Assembly: GCA_016719945.1 (NCBI GenBank)
Contig: JADJYE010000001.1
Coordinates: 434,001 to 498,000 of the forward strand
DNA from: Polyangiaceae bacterium
Lineage (GTDB): Bacteria > Myxococcota_A > Polyangia > Polyangiales > Polyangiaceae
Direction of reading: 5' to 3'
Length of the DNA: 64,000 nucleotides
The translations under genes and the position numbers were made by a program. Shown here one piece after another: positions 1 through 7,535 of this stretch. Numbering within the stretch: the first letter of the stretch is position 1; every line of letters begins with the position of its first letter. The notes beneath the pieces are model-generated. The model was not told the DNA's origin. It searched no databases and saw only the letters and a list, made by a program, of their open reading frames with translations.

Positions 1-210
1 CCCAAGGTCGCCTGGGAGAAGTCGATCGCGGGCCAGCCGCCGACGGCGTTCCGGGCGTACAGCGTCAAGGCGACGTTCGCGCAAGGCGAGCTCATCCGGC
101 ACACCAAGTTCGGGGACGGCGTGATCGCGCGCATCATCGACCCGCTGAAGGTCGAGGTCCTCTTCGAGGACGGCCCGAAGACCATGGCCCAAGGCATGGT
201 CGACGCCTGA
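1..210 (+). CDS. C-terminal end of a protein with a KFGxGVI Tudor-like tail (partial)
   Basis: The reading frame is open from the first base to a TGA at 208-210, so only the last 69 residues are present. The tail contains a pattern with HTKFGDGVIARI followed by VEVLFEDGPKTM. This resembles the small beta-barrel 'F..G..I.H.KFG.G.V...V.F.DG.K' module seen at the ends of UvrD/PcrA-type proteins and of many short myxobacterial proteins. The rest of the protein lies outside the window, so its overall function cannot be told. The module is often linked to nucleic-acid or protein contacts; that is family knowledge, not visible here. Confidence 0.6.
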   Translation, partial: PKVAWEKSIAGQPPTAFRAYSVKATFAQGELIRHTKFGDGVIARIIDPLKVEVLFEDGPKTMAQGMVDA

Positions 211-302
211 CGTCCTGTTGAACGTGGCACCGCCTTCGCGCTGGGCGCGGGTGGTGCCGCCGCTTGCCCCCCTGCCCTACCCCCCTCGCTCCCGAGGGGG
301 GC

Positions 303-1616
303 CTAGCCGCTCTTCGGCGGCGAGGTCGGGCTTTGCCCGGGAGGGCTCTGCCCGGTGGCGGGCTCCGCGCGGCTCGTCGCGGCCTTCTTGCGCGTGACGT
401 AGAAGAAGTCGCGCTGCTGGGAGATGCCGACGTATTCGGTCGGCTTGTGCCTCAGCCCCGGGATCACCGTCTCGGCGATGCTCGGCCCCGCGGCGCCGTG
501 CTCGTACAGGAAGAAGCGCGGATACGAGAAGTTGATGTCGAGCTGAGCGGCGTGGTGCGCGCCGACCGCGAGCATCGCGCGGCCGATCGACTGGGCCGTC
601 GTCGCGTCGCCCAGCCCGTAATAGAGGTAGCGACCGTCCTTGGAGAGGCCGAGCGCCGACCGCCGGATGATCGTGTCGCCGCCGACCGCGGCGCCCCAGT
701 TCTTGTTGAACTCGTGCAACAGACCGGGGTTCGGCTCTCCGCTCTCGACCAGGCAAGGAGGCGTCTGCCGATACCAGACGAAGCTGGGCTCCTTGTCCTT
801 GATGCTCGAGAACGTCCCGAAGGTCAGGCCTCCGACCTGGTCCTTGCCGACGGTGCAGGCGATGTCTCGCGGCGGCAGGAACTGGTGGTGCGCGACGCGC
901 ATGCCGTAGTGACCGTGCTCCGCGCGGAAGCCACCGTTGAAGGCCGCGACGAGGTCGCCCTGAGCCTCCGCGGGGACGAGCCCGGGGCGCTCGGCCCGCG
1001 GGATCTGGAAGCTCTTCGGCTCCTCGGTGCCGGCCACGACGTCGAGGTTGAGCTGCTTCAGATCCATCGCGACGATCGCCACCGCCGCGAACGGCCGCTT
1101 CGGATCTGGGTGCACCAGGCCGCGCCACATCGCGACCGGCGTCGTGTCGGACGCCAGACGGAACGGAGCCCAGGTGCCGTCCCCCGCCGCCGCCACCTTC
1201 TCGTAGGGCGGCGCGAACGGCGGCGGCGCGTCGAGCTTCGGATCGATGACGATGGTGTGGCCCTCGCCGTCGACGACGACGATCGGCTCGAGCGCCTCCG
1301 GCCTGGCCTCCCAATACGTCGTCGGCGCCTCGTCCGAGCGCGTGCGGACGTTGATCCAGTCCGCGAAGCCGTACGCGACGTCCTCGGCCCAAGCGACCGG
1401 CCCCGGCCCTACGATCGACCGAACCCCTTCAGCCAGCCAGGGCCCGAACCCCGGTATCTCGTGGATCGCCAGCCAGGTCCCGCCCCCGAGCGCGACCGTG
1501 GCTGCGCCCGCGATCAGGAGGTTTCTCTTCCAACGGCGAGGCTTCTTGGGCGCTTCCTTGGCCACTGTGGCGGGTACGTTAGCCGACGCGGGCGCGGGTC
1601 GCCAAAAGGCACGCAT
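303..1616 (-). CDS. Membrane-anchored phosphodiester-glycosidase-like (NAGPA/DUF2233) protein
   Basis: This 437-residue protein has a basic N-terminus and one membrane segment at about residues 32-50 (NLLIAGAATVALGGGTWLAI), then a long exported domain. Residues from about 220 onward match the phosphodiester glycosidase pattern: an FNGGF motif, then RSALGLSKDGRYLYYGLG and a GRAMLAVGAHHAAQLDIN segment. In the family the last motif normally continues as LDGGGS; here it reads LDINFSYP, so the glycine-rich active-site loop is absent and activity is uncertain. A Pro/Ser/Gly-rich tail follows. The gene is monocistronic and lies in the same orientation as the large gene upstream, 49 bases away. Confidence 0.65.
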   Translation of the reverse strand: MRAFWRPAPASANVPATVAKEAPKKPRRWKRNLLIAGAATVALGGGTWLAIHEIPGFGPWLAEGVRSIVGPGPVAWAEDVAYGFADWINVRTRSDEAPTTYWEARPEALEPIVVVDGEGHTIVIDPKLDAPPPFAPPYEKVAAAGDGTWAPFRLASDTTPVAMWRGLVHPDPKRPFAAVAIVAMDLKQLNLDVVAGTEEPKSFQIPRAERPGLVPAEAQGDLVAAFNGGFRAEHGHYGMRVAHHQFLPPRDIACTVGKDQVGGLTFGTFSSIKDKEPSFVWYRQTPPCLVESGEPNPGLLHEFNKNWGAAVGGDTIIRRSALGLSKDGRYLYYGLGDATTAQSIGRAMLAVGAHHAAQLDINFSYPRFFLYEHGAAGPSIAETVIPGLRHKPTEYVGISQQRDFFYVTRKKAATSRAEPATGQSPPGQSPTSPPKSG

Positions 1617-1665
1617 ATCTCCCGCCTTGTACGCGCGCCGGCGCCCGGAACATCCCGGGCGCGCG

Positions 1666-4197
1666 CTAAAGAGGGAAAGCCATGCCGGTCTGCAGCTCGA
1701 CGGCGTAGCGGGGCGCGTCAGGCGTGGGCTCTTCGCCCGGCATGCCGACGCTCACCTCGATGCGGTGCGTGCCGACTGCGCGGAAGAAGAGGCGGCGCCC
1801 CACCGCGTCGGGCCCGAGATCACACTCCACCCGCATGACCCGGGGGTCGTCGGCCGCCACCTCGCCGTCATAGTCGGCGCGCATGAAGAGCACGTCGACG
1901 ATGGGCTTGGTGCAGGCGCCCACCTCACGCCAGGAGTCGTACTCGACGCTCGGCTCGAGGACGTCGGCGAGCTGCCCGTGACGAGCGCGGCCGACGCGGT
2001 ACCGGAACGCGTCGCGCTTCTCGGCGCGGCGCGTGACGCCGATGCGGTCGAGGCGGAGCGACAGCGCGCCGAGCGCGGTCGTGGTCTTGACCGTGGGCGC
2101 GCTGAGGTTGGAACGATCAGGCTCGCGGAACTTGTGGACCCGAACGTTCGCCGGCAGGGATTTCGCGAACAGGTCCTGGAGGCCCGTGTTCATCGTCATG
2201 CGCCCCGCGAGGAACACGCGCAGCCCCTCGTACGGGTCGGAGCCGCGCGCGAGGCGCTGGAGCGCCGCGGTCGTGTGATGGTGAAACTCCCCGATCGCCG
2301 CGTGGAACCAGGCATCGACGATTTGGCGCAGGGTCATGCGGTTGAGCGAGAGCCTCACCTCGCGCAGCCCTCCGTCGAGCGAGCCGAGCTTGATGCCCGT
2401 CGGCAGGCGGTACGTGGGATCCCCCTCGAGGATGGGGCGCAGCGCCTCCTTCAGGAGCGTCGTGTTGGCGCGCGCCTCCGGCGAGACCTGCAGCAGATCT
2501 TCGGCGCCCGGGATCGGCCGCTCTTCCCGCGGCAGCTCGAACGGGATCTTCAGCTCGAGCATGTCCGAGACGTGATCGGCGAACACCCGGTAGGCGAGCC
2601 GGTGCAGCAGGCGCTCGGCGCCGAACCACGGGATGCTGCCGTGATCGAGGTGCTCGATGACGAGGGTGAACCCCTCCTTCTTCTCCTCGTTGTTCGGCTC
2701 ACGCAGGATGCCGAAGACGATGCCCGTCTCGCTGGCGCCAGCCTCGAACACGCCGAAGGTGATCGGCCCGTCCTTCGGGATGGCGCTGAAGATGCGGTAC
2801 GCCTGGGCGATGAAGCAGATCGACGAGAGCCCGGCGTCTGCGACGATCAGCTTGTCGAGCTCGTGGTACTCGAGCATCCCCGCCGGGAGGCTCTTGAAGA
2901 TGCCGCGGCGGATCGCGATGAGCACGCTGCGCCGGCGCTCGGGCGTCCACCCGGTGGGCATGCTGACCACGTAGCGGTTCGCGATCCCGCGGAGCCGGTG
3001 GTTGACGTGCAGGCCGATCTGGTAGGCGTAGAGCTCGATCGGGTCGAACGGATCGTGGGCGCCGATGCCCTCCTCGTCGATGACCGGCGGAGCGGGCTTC
3101 TTGAGCGGCTCGACCGTGTCCGGGTCTTGGTAACCGCGCATCTTCACGCCGCGGCCCTCGTCGGTCCACTCGCGCGCGAGCGATATCTCGTCGAGCGAGG
3201 CCGCCGCGCGACCGAAGGGCTCGAGGTTCTCGGAGCGCAGCCGGTGGGCGCTGAAGGCGACCGCGAGGTCCTCCACGCGGGTGTGCGGCTGGATCACGCG
3301 CTCGCGCCACGAACGCATCGCGTTCTTCAGGTGGACGAACGTGATCTCCGACGGGTTCTCGTAGTCGCTCGGGCGCTTGGGCGGCTCGGGGGTGCCGAGG
3401 CGGAACAGCTCGGGGTTGCTCCGCTCGAGGCGAGCCGCGACCGTGAAGGAGCGCGCCCCGACGTCGATGGCGATCCACTCCGAGGTGCGGATGTCGCGCC
3501 TCGGGTCGCGCTTCACCACGTTGTTCGGCGCCGCGTCGCGATCGCCGCGACCGAGCTTCTGGTGCATGCCGACGACCTTGCCCTGACGCAGGATGGCGAT
3601 CGCGCGCATGCCGGAGAAGCGGGAGCCCTCCCACGCGCCGCCGGACGGATCCGTGAGGAAGGCGCCGGGGACGATCGGCAAGCCCGCGACCTGCTTGGGG
3701 AAGAGATCGGCGACGTGATCGACGCTCGGGACGCCGTCGTAGCGCTCCACCTTGATGGGGGGCGCGTAGTAGTCCTGCGCGCCGTTGCCGTAGATGCGGG
3801 GCGTCGCCTGGATGAGCTTGAGGTACGGGATGGGGCTCGTGCGCTCGTCGATCAGGAACTCTTGGAAGAGGTTCTGCGGCGTCGCGAGGTTCTCCATCTC
3901 GGGCGCCAGACGCGGCACCGTGTTGTTCATCTCCGTGCCGAAGTAGAAATACTTCGTCGGCGCGTTGCCGACGAAGGCGCCCACGCGAACGGGGATGAAC
4001 GTCGCCGGCGGCTCGAGCGGCGGCAGCGCGATCATGTAGTCGAGCACGATCGTCGTCGACCACGGCTGGCCGAAGATCTTCGACTCCCAGTTCATCACCA
4101 GGGTCGGGAAGTCGCGGCGCGAGAGGGCGTCTACGGAGGTCAGGCTCTCGGCTTCGGCGATGCTTGCAGGATCGATCGACAGCTCGTAGAGCCCCAT
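1666..4197 (-). CDS. Large putative actin/Hsp70-fold ATPase-like protein (843 aa)
   Basis: I do not recognise a named family with certainty. The protein begins with a roughly 230-residue domain of unknown type. From about residue 240 it carries IAIDVGARSFTVAARL, which resembles the phosphate-1 loop of actin/Hsp70-like ATPases. Later segments VVSMPTGWTPERRRSVL and LDKLIVADAGLSSICF fit the spacing of that fold, and ITFGVFEAGASETGIVFGIL could be a second phosphate loop. A weak resemblance to SrfB-type proteins is possible. There is no signal peptide and no membrane helix, so it is probably cytosolic. The gene ends 49 bases before the glycosidase-like gene and may be co-transcribed with it. Confidence 0.5.
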   Translation of the reverse strand: MGLYELSIDPASIAEAESLTSVDALSRRDFPTLVMNWESKIFGQPWSTTIVLDYMIALPPLEPPATFIPVRVGAFVGNAPTKYFYFGTEMNNTVPRLAPEMENLATPQNLFQEFLIDERTSPIPYLKLIQATPRIYGNGAQDYYAPPIKVERYDGVPSVDHVADLFPKQVAGLPIVPGAFLTDPSGGAWEGSRFSGMRAIAILRQGKVVGMHQKLGRGDRDAAPNNVVKRDPRRDIRTSEWIAIDVGARSFTVAARLERSNPELFRLGTPEPPKRPSDYENPSEITFVHLKNAMRSWRERVIQPHTRVEDLAVAFSAHRLRSENLEPFGRAAASLDEISLAREWTDEGRGVKMRGYQDPDTVEPLKKPAPPVIDEEGIGAHDPFDPIELYAYQIGLHVNHRLRGIANRYVVSMPTGWTPERRRSVLIAIRRGIFKSLPAGMLEYHELDKLIVADAGLSSICFIAQAYRIFSAIPKDGPITFGVFEAGASETGIVFGILREPNNEEKKEGFTLVIEHLDHGSIPWFGAERLLHRLAYRVFADHVSDMLELKIPFELPREERPIPGAEDLLQVSPEARANTTLLKEALRPILEGDPTYRLPTGIKLGSLDGGLREVRLSLNRMTLRQIVDAWFHAAIGEFHHHTTAALQRLARGSDPYEGLRVFLAGRMTMNTGLQDLFAKSLPANVRVHKFREPDRSNLSAPTVKTTTALGALSLRLDRIGVTRRAEKRDAFRYRVGRARHGQLADVLEPSVEYDSWREVGACTKPIVDVLFMRADYDGEVAADDPRVMRVECDLGPDAVGRRLFFRAVGTHRIEVSVGMPGEEPTPDAPRYAVELQTGMAFPL

Positions 4198-4419
4198 AGG
4201 CGACTAGACCTTATCACGGGGGGTTTTCCCGCGAACGAGGGCGCGACACTAGCAGAACCGCGCGACGATGGAAGATCCGCGCAGATGCTTCTGCAAACGA
4301 GGGCGCCGAACCTCGTCGCAACAGGCCTTCGAACGAGCCCCTCTCGCGACGGCCCACCGGCGCGGACAGCGCCCTTTCCGGGATCGAGAGCCTTCCCGGG
4401 ACAAAGCCGTCATCGCGAC

Positions 4420-4463
4420 AAAAACGCAGCCGGCCCCTGCGCTCTCGCGCGGTGGGGCCGGCC
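4420..4463 (-). terminator. Rho-independent terminator after tRNA-Gly
   Basis: Read on the minus strand, a GC-rich hairpin pairs GCCGGCCCC with GGGGCCGGC, with an inner GCGC/GCGC pairing. It is followed by TGCG and a run of five T. It starts 23 bases after the tRNA 3' end, so it is the natural terminator of the tRNA transcript. Confidence 0.8.
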
Positions 4464-4485
4464 ATGCCTGGGTTCGGTACCTTCG

Positions 4486-4557
4486 AGCGGGAAACGGGGT
4501 TCGAACCGCGACCCTCAGCTTGGGAAGCTGATGCTCTACCAACTGAGCTACTCCCGC
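4486..4557 (-). tRNA. tRNA-Gly, anticodon CCC (one T-stem base apparently missing)
   Basis: The acceptor stem pairs GCGGGAG with TTCCCGC, allowing one G-T pair. The D-arm reads GCTCAGTTGGTAGAGC. The anticodon arm pairs TCAGC with GCTGA around a TTCCCAA loop, which gives anticodon CCC, decoding GGG. CCA is not encoded. The T-arm reads CGCGGTTCGAACCCCG; inserting one G to give GCGGG restores a five-pair stem with CCCGT and the normal 73-base length. A single-base loss in a G run, probably a sequencing error, explains this. A strong terminator follows. Confidence 0.9.
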
Positions 4558-4627
4558 AAAAGCTCGAGGCCCGCGCAATCTACTTCCGAGCCTCGCGCCG
4601 CGCAAGCCCGACGGCAGCGAGGCGTGG

Positions 4628-5239
4628 CTACACCCAGGAGGGTCGGCCCGGGAAGCTCTCGGGAGGCGGATCGAAGGTCTCGTGGAGGTCGGCGCCCAGG
4701 AGCGCCTGGACGACGCGGTCGACCTCGGCCTGATCCGCGGCCGGGCTCAAGGTGGAGATCAGGCTGAGCCCCGCGCGGTTGACGGGGAGCCACCGGGCCC
4801 CGCGGGTCACGGCGACGACGGGGAGCTTGAGGGAGCGGGCCCACTCGGCGACCGTCGCGCCCGCCCGAGGCGCCGGCGCGAGATCGAGGCACGCGAGCAC
4901 CAGCGCCCCGCCCGGCGCGCGCCGGGCTCGGTCGAGCGCGACCCAGGCGGCCTCCAGGCTGCCGACATCATCGAGGACGGTGGGTCCCCCGACCGCCCGC
5001 GCGACCCGCTCGAGCAGCAGATCGCACGCGGACGACCGCGGGTCGTGCGCGAGGATCAGGTTGAGCGGCATCAGCCGGGGTTTCACGGAGCTTTCGAGCT
5101 TCAAGGCGGGTGGGCTAACCGGCGCCGGGGCGCTCGCATTCCCGGCAGTCGGGAGTGGCCGCGCCGGCGGTGCCGGCTTTTGACGAACGGCGAGCGTCTT
5201 GTCCAGTTTCTCGTGAGGGGGTATGACGTCCGCGGTCAT
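4628..5239 (-). CDS. Response-regulator-receiver-like protein, possibly degenerate
   Basis: From the ATG at 5239 the product is about 203 residues. A Pro/Ala-rich stretch comes first, then an alpha/beta domain starting PLNLILAHDPRSSACDLL. It has strands LVLACLDLAP and LPVVAVTRGARWL spaced like beta-3 and beta-4 of a receiver domain. The usual acidic pair and the phospho-acceptor context are not clear, so phosphorylation is doubtful. The ORF can extend upstream to 5314, but that overlaps the divergent gene; a shorter start at 5068 (MPLNLIL) would place the receiver-like domain at the N-terminus. The assignment is tentative. Confidence 0.5.
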   Translation of the reverse strand: MTADVIPPHEKLDKTLAVRQKPAPPARPLPTAGNASAPAPVSPPALKLESSVKPRLMPLNLILAHDPRSSACDLLLERVARAVGGPTVLDDVGSLEAAWVALDRARRAPGGALVLACLDLAPAPRAGATVAEWARSLKLPVVAVTRGARWLPVNRAGLSLISTLSPAADQAEVDRVVQALLGADLHETFDPPPESFPGRPSWV

Positions 5240-5489
5240 GACGCCCACGTTCGTCGCGAACAGCCGTTGCGAATGCCAGGCCACCCTCACGGCCCAGCTC
5301 ACCGAGGATCGCACCGTCGTGGCAGGCTCGGCCCTGCTGATCGGAAAGCGCGAGCCTGCACCCGCTCATTCCATTCACCCGGAGCGCGAGGTGTTCGACA
5401 TCGGGTTTCTCTGCCCGTTCTGCGGGCGCAACGTGATGCGCACCTTCGCCGCGTCGGCGCTTACGCGAACCGGCCGCCCGGCCGCGTAG
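5223..5489 (+). CDS. Small Cys-rich (zinc-ribbon-like) protein
   Basis: This 88-residue protein has an early CEC pair (NSRCECQATL) and a later CPFCGRNVMRTF segment. The two Cys pairs could form one zinc-binding site. There is no signal peptide. The start is uncertain: ATG 5223 has a GAGGGGG just before it that is too close to be a good ribosome site, while ATG 5238 overlaps the divergent start at 5239 in a CATG palindrome. I do not know its function. The Cys pattern and a clean stop favour a real gene over a shadow. Confidence 0.5.
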   Translation: MTSAVMTPTFVANSRCECQATLTAQLTEDRTVVAGSALLIGKREPAPAHSIHPEREVFDIGFLCPFCGRNVMRTFAASALTRTGRPAA

Positions 5490-5585
5490 CTCTTTGCGCG
5501 TTCGTTCGCGCCGCGGACACCTGGCGGCGGGCGCGGATCTCGGCTAACTCGTTCGCTCGTGGCGAAGCCGAGAACCACCTGCAGG

Positions 5586-6542
5586 ATGTTCGAGACGCCG
5601 ATCATCGAGCGCTTCTCGCGCACGCACCCGGCCGCTCCGTTCGTCTTCTGGACGCCGTTCATCGCGTGGTTCCTGGCCCAGGCGCTGCTCGTCTCACGGC
5701 TCCACGTGCTCGCGGTCCTCGGCGCGGCGATCGGCGGCGCGCTGCTGTGGTCGCTCACCGAGTACCTGCTTCATCGGTTCCTGTTCCACCGCATCGGCGC
5801 GACCCTCGCGGGGCGCCGCTTCTACTTCGTGCTGCACGGCGTCCACCACGACTACCCGATGGACGGCTCCCGCCTCGTCATGCCGCTCGGCGTGAGCATC
5901 CCGATCGGGGTCACGGTGTACCTGCTGCTGTCGATCACGCTGGGCCCGCTCGCCGGCGCGCCCTGGGTCGATCCGGTGTTCGCGGGGTTCGGCGTTGGCT
6001 ACCTCGCCTACGACGGCATCCACTACGCCACCCACCACTTCCGGATGAGCTCGCCGATCGGGCGGTGGCTCAAGCGCTACCACATGGTCCACCACCACAC
6101 CGGCGAGAACGCGCGCTACGGCGTCTCGTCCCCCCTGTGGGACTACGTCTTCGGCACCTTCGCGCCGACGACGCCCGCCCCAGCAAGAAGCGACGCCCGC
6201 TCAGCGCGCCTGACTGTTTCTTTCCCGCGCGCCCGCTCGCGCGGGGCCCTTCGGTTTTCGCGCGCCCGGGGCTCGCGAAAACCGGCGCGGGTCCTTTCCC
6301 GCGCGCCCGCTCGCGCGGGGCCCTTCGGTTTTCGCGTGCCCGGGGCTCGCGAAAACCGGCGCGGGTCCTTTCCCGCGCGCCCGGGGCTCGCGAAAACCGG
6401 CGCGGGTTCTTACTGCAAGGCGTGGCTGCCGAGGAAACGCAGCAGCTCCGCTTCCCTGCCCTTGGGCCACCGCAGGTGGTGCGTGTTGCCCTTCTTCTCG
6501 CTGCACTTGTTCTTGGGCGTGCAGTTCGGCTCCTCGCGCTGA
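5586..6542 (+). CDS. Fatty acid hydroxylase / sterol desaturase family membrane enzyme
   Basis: This di-iron membrane oxygenase has the full histidine set of the superfamily: HRFLFH, then HGVHHD, HYATHH and HMVHHHTGENARYG. Hydrophobic segments lie before the first box and between the second and third. The order and spacing fit fatty acid 2-hydroxylase (FA2H/Scs7-like) enzymes, which hydroxylate acyl chains of membrane lipids. The catalytic domain ends near WDYVFGTFAP (about base 6165). The remaining residues are a read-through of the REP-like repeat, with repeated RARSRGALRF. The natural stop was probably lost by an indel or lies in another frame just before the repeat. A GTG at 5559 is an alternative start. 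Confidence 0.8.
   Translation: MFETPIIERFSRTHPAAPFVFWTPFIAWFLAQALLVSRLHVLAVLGAAIGGALLWSLTEYLLHRFLFHRIGATLAGRRFYFVLHGVHHDYPMDGSRLVMPLGVSIPIGVTVYLLLSITLGPLAGAPWVDPVFAGFGVGYLAYDGIHYATHHFRMSSPIGRWLKRYHMVHHHTGENARYGVSSPLWDYVFGTFAPTTPAPARSDARSARLTVSFPRARSRGALRFSRARGSRKPARVLSRAPARAGPFGFRVPGARENRRGSFPARPGLAKTGAGSYCKAWLPRKRSSSASLPLGHRRWCVLPFFSLHLFLGVQFGSSR
6221..6415. repeat. REP-like hairpin repeat, locus A (two full copies and one deleted copy)
   Basis: Two units of about 75 bases each hold a CCCGCTCGCGCGGGG core, then GCCCTTCGG and a hairpin pairing CGGTTTTCGCG with CGCGAAAACCG. The third unit lacks the inner part, as expected from slippage between its two CGCGCGCCCG matches. The block separates two convergent genes. 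Related copies occur at 16041-16146 and 33118-33437. Confidence 0.85.
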
Positions 6543-7477
6543 TCTTCGCCCAGCCGCAGCGCCTTCGTCTCCGCGCCGAGCTTGTCTCGCGCCCGCAGCC
6601 ACAGCTCCACCGACTCGCACGACACGACCGAGTCGCAGGCGCGATACGCGACGAAGCCCGGCGGCGGCGGGCCGGGGCACTGCCAAACGGCCGGCGGCGT
6701 CGACGGCGCGAAGCCGCCGAACGCGGCGACGCGATCCGGTCGCAGCATCGCGTAGGTGGCGGCCATCTCCGCGCCCGACCCCATCCCCACCGCGTACACC
6801 CGCTTCGCGTCCGCCACGCCCCGCTCGAGCAGCACGTCGACGAAGCGGTCCGCGGTGACCTTGTCGAGGTTGTCAGCCGCGACGTGCGCGGTGTCGAAGC
6901 TCGCGCCGTCGCTGCCCTTGCCGAGCGCGCGACCTTGCACGGCGAGCAGCAAGAACCCCTTCGTGCTGGGGCGGCCGGTCAGGTCGAACGCGTCGAGCTT
7001 GCTCCGCAGGCTGGTGAGCTTGGGCACGCTCGTGGGGTCGTCGAGGCCTGGCGTCGAGCCGTGGAAGAACACCACGAGCGGGAGCGGCTCGCGCTTCGAA
7101 AGCTCTGGCGGAGAATACAGGCACGCGTAGCGAGGCGCCCCAGAGGGGTCCCGCCACTCGAGCACCTCCGAGGCGCGGCAAGCGGGGCGACCCACCGTGC
7201 GGCGGATCGCCTCCGGCTGGCCGCTCGTCTCGACGCACCCGAGGTCACCGGGCGGGCGCGCCTGGGTGACGATCGCCGAGCTCGCAGACCCCGAGGGCAC
7301 CGCCTTGGGCGCGCGCGCCGACGAGCTCGCGATCGCCGAGGGCCCCGCGTCGTCGAACACACCATGTAGCTCACCTGCGTCCACGCCCCGAGAGGGTGGG
7401 TCGCAGGCCGCGAGCGCCGCCGCGCAAAGCGCAGCCACGCGCGAAAAGTACAGCGCAGCGCGCGAGGAGCACCTCAC
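6410..7477 (-). CDS. Lipoprotein alpha/beta-hydrolase (esterase, PHB-depolymerase/LpqC-like)
   Basis: From a GTG at 7477 the protein begins with a basic N-region and the signal VAALCAAALAAC, a lipobox predicting a lipid-anchored export product. After a Ser/Ala-rich linker the hydrolase fold starts at LPLVVFFHGSTPG (oxyanion-side HG). The nucleophile elbow is VGMGSGAEMA, a GxSxG variant, and the last His is likely in KKGNTHHLRW. Several Cys residues may form disulfides. The open frame extends upstream to 7615, but that overlaps the divergent gene and has no signal peptide at its start. The substrate is unknown. The stop abuts the repeat block. Confidence 0.7.
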   Translation of the reverse strand: MRCSSRAALYFSRVAALCAAALAACDPPSRGVDAGELHGVFDDAGPSAIASSSARAPKAVPSGSASSAIVTQARPPGDLGCVETSGQPEAIRRTVGRPACRASEVLEWRDPSGAPRYACLYSPPELSKREPLPLVVFFHGSTPGLDDPTSVPKLTSLRSKLDAFDLTGRPSTKGFLLLAVQGRALGKGSDGASFDTAHVAADNLDKVTADRFVDVLLERGVADAKRVYAVGMGSGAEMAATYAMLRPDRVAAFGGFAPSTPPAVWQCPGPPPPGFVAYRACDSVVSCESVELWLRARDKLGAETKALRLGEDQREEPNCTPKNKCSEKKGNTHHLRWPKGREAELLRFLGSHALQ

Positions 7478-7535
7478 GCTGGCCGCCCCCCCGACGCTTC
7501 TCGAGGGTTGAGCCGACGCGCTGCAGGATCGTATC

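Noticed and set aside
4249..4605. ORF with AGVAQLVEHQLPKL on the minus strand
   Set aside because: This is translation of the tRNA-Gly gene itself; the phrase is a well-known spurious ORF over tRNA genes.
1246..4767. Very long Arg/Asp-rich ORFs opposite real genes (also 21959-25264, 31546-33507, 44457-46388, 39204-40907)
   Set aside because: They lie antisense to genes with clear domains and have the composition expected for shadow frames of GC-rich codon use.
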